NCBI GenBank assembly: GCA_002633025.1
Contig: NMRB01000312.1
Coordinates: forward strand, 3,469 to 67,468
Origin: Notospermus geniculatus
Lineage: Eukaryota; Nemertea; Pilidiophora; Heteronemertea; Lineidae
Direction: 5' to 3'
Length of the DNA: 64,000 nt
Below the pieces are notes generated by a model. It saw only the letters and a program-made list of their open reading frames with translations. It had not been told where the DNA came from and ran no database searches. Of this stretch, positions 63,866-64,000 are shown piece by piece; the stretch's first letter is position 1, and each line of letters starts with the position of its first letter. Both the position numbers and the translations under genes were made by a program.

Positions 63866-64000
63866 CTAACATAGAAACAAAGAAAGATTCGTCACAGTTA
63901 CAACTATACTTCTATGTTTCACTATGGAGAGTACAGGAGAAACAAGCAAGGCCAAGATCTAGGACACCGATCTTCCTTTTTCCTCCCTGGATGACAAGAA

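Overview
This window is a piece of a eukaryotic nuclear genome, most likely from a marine invertebrate. It has many short exons with canonical GT/AG borders, dense short inverted-repeat (MITE-like) elements, a tRNA-derived SINE, and adjacent contigs that differ from each other by a few percent in coding sequence. The recurring words TAGGCCTA, TACATGTA and ACCGGT remind me of echinoderm or hemichordate genomes, but the species call is only a guess.

One gene dominates and is read on the minus strand. From the right edge to about 44 kb, 27 exons (E1 to E27, about 1,720 codons) encode back-to-back spectrin repeats of nesprin (SYNE/MSP-300) type. They are built from a repeating module of about 214 residues, split as 51 + 55 + about 108 codons. 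One 12-nt microexon sits inside this set. After a 15 to 17 kb intron comes a 2,256-bp exon at 26541-28796. It ends in a stop codon and encodes a 751-residue disordered tail carrying 11 TQT motifs plus two variants, many spaced exactly 8 residues apart. TQT is the core of the dynein light chain LC8 recognition motif. Further left, 20 more minus-strand exons (E29 to E48, about 1,490 codons, 5084-19859) encode about 14 more spectrin-like repeats and run on toward the left edge. The simplest reading is one giant nesprin gene with two outcomes: a shorter form ending in the TQT tail, and a long form that skips that exon. Two adjacent genes cannot be excluded. The true N-terminus and any KASH anchor lie outside the window.

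The assembly holds pseudo-duplications. Single n bases at 34340, 39605, 42281, 44615 and 49616 each mark a join where flanking sequence is present twice: 33545-34339 with 34341-35135, 35877-38565 with 39606-42280, 42480-44285 with 44684-45945, and 48174-49615 with 49617-51375. These look like unmerged alleles of one locus. They inflate the exon count (E21 to E23 and E27 appear twice). They also give clean filled and empty sites for a 205-bp TTAA-flanked MITE and a 201-bp SINE.

Layout: 1-5083, repeats plus a possible plus-strand gene start (4621-5012); 5084-19859, downstream spectrin exons; 19860-26540, exon-poor region with a large foldback element and the probable 3' UTR of the tail exon; 26541-28796, tail exon; 28797-43971, intron full of MITEs, SINE and allelic duplications; 43972-63865, upstream spectrin exons. 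No prokaryotic, viral or CRISPR feature was seen, and no free-standing RNA gene.
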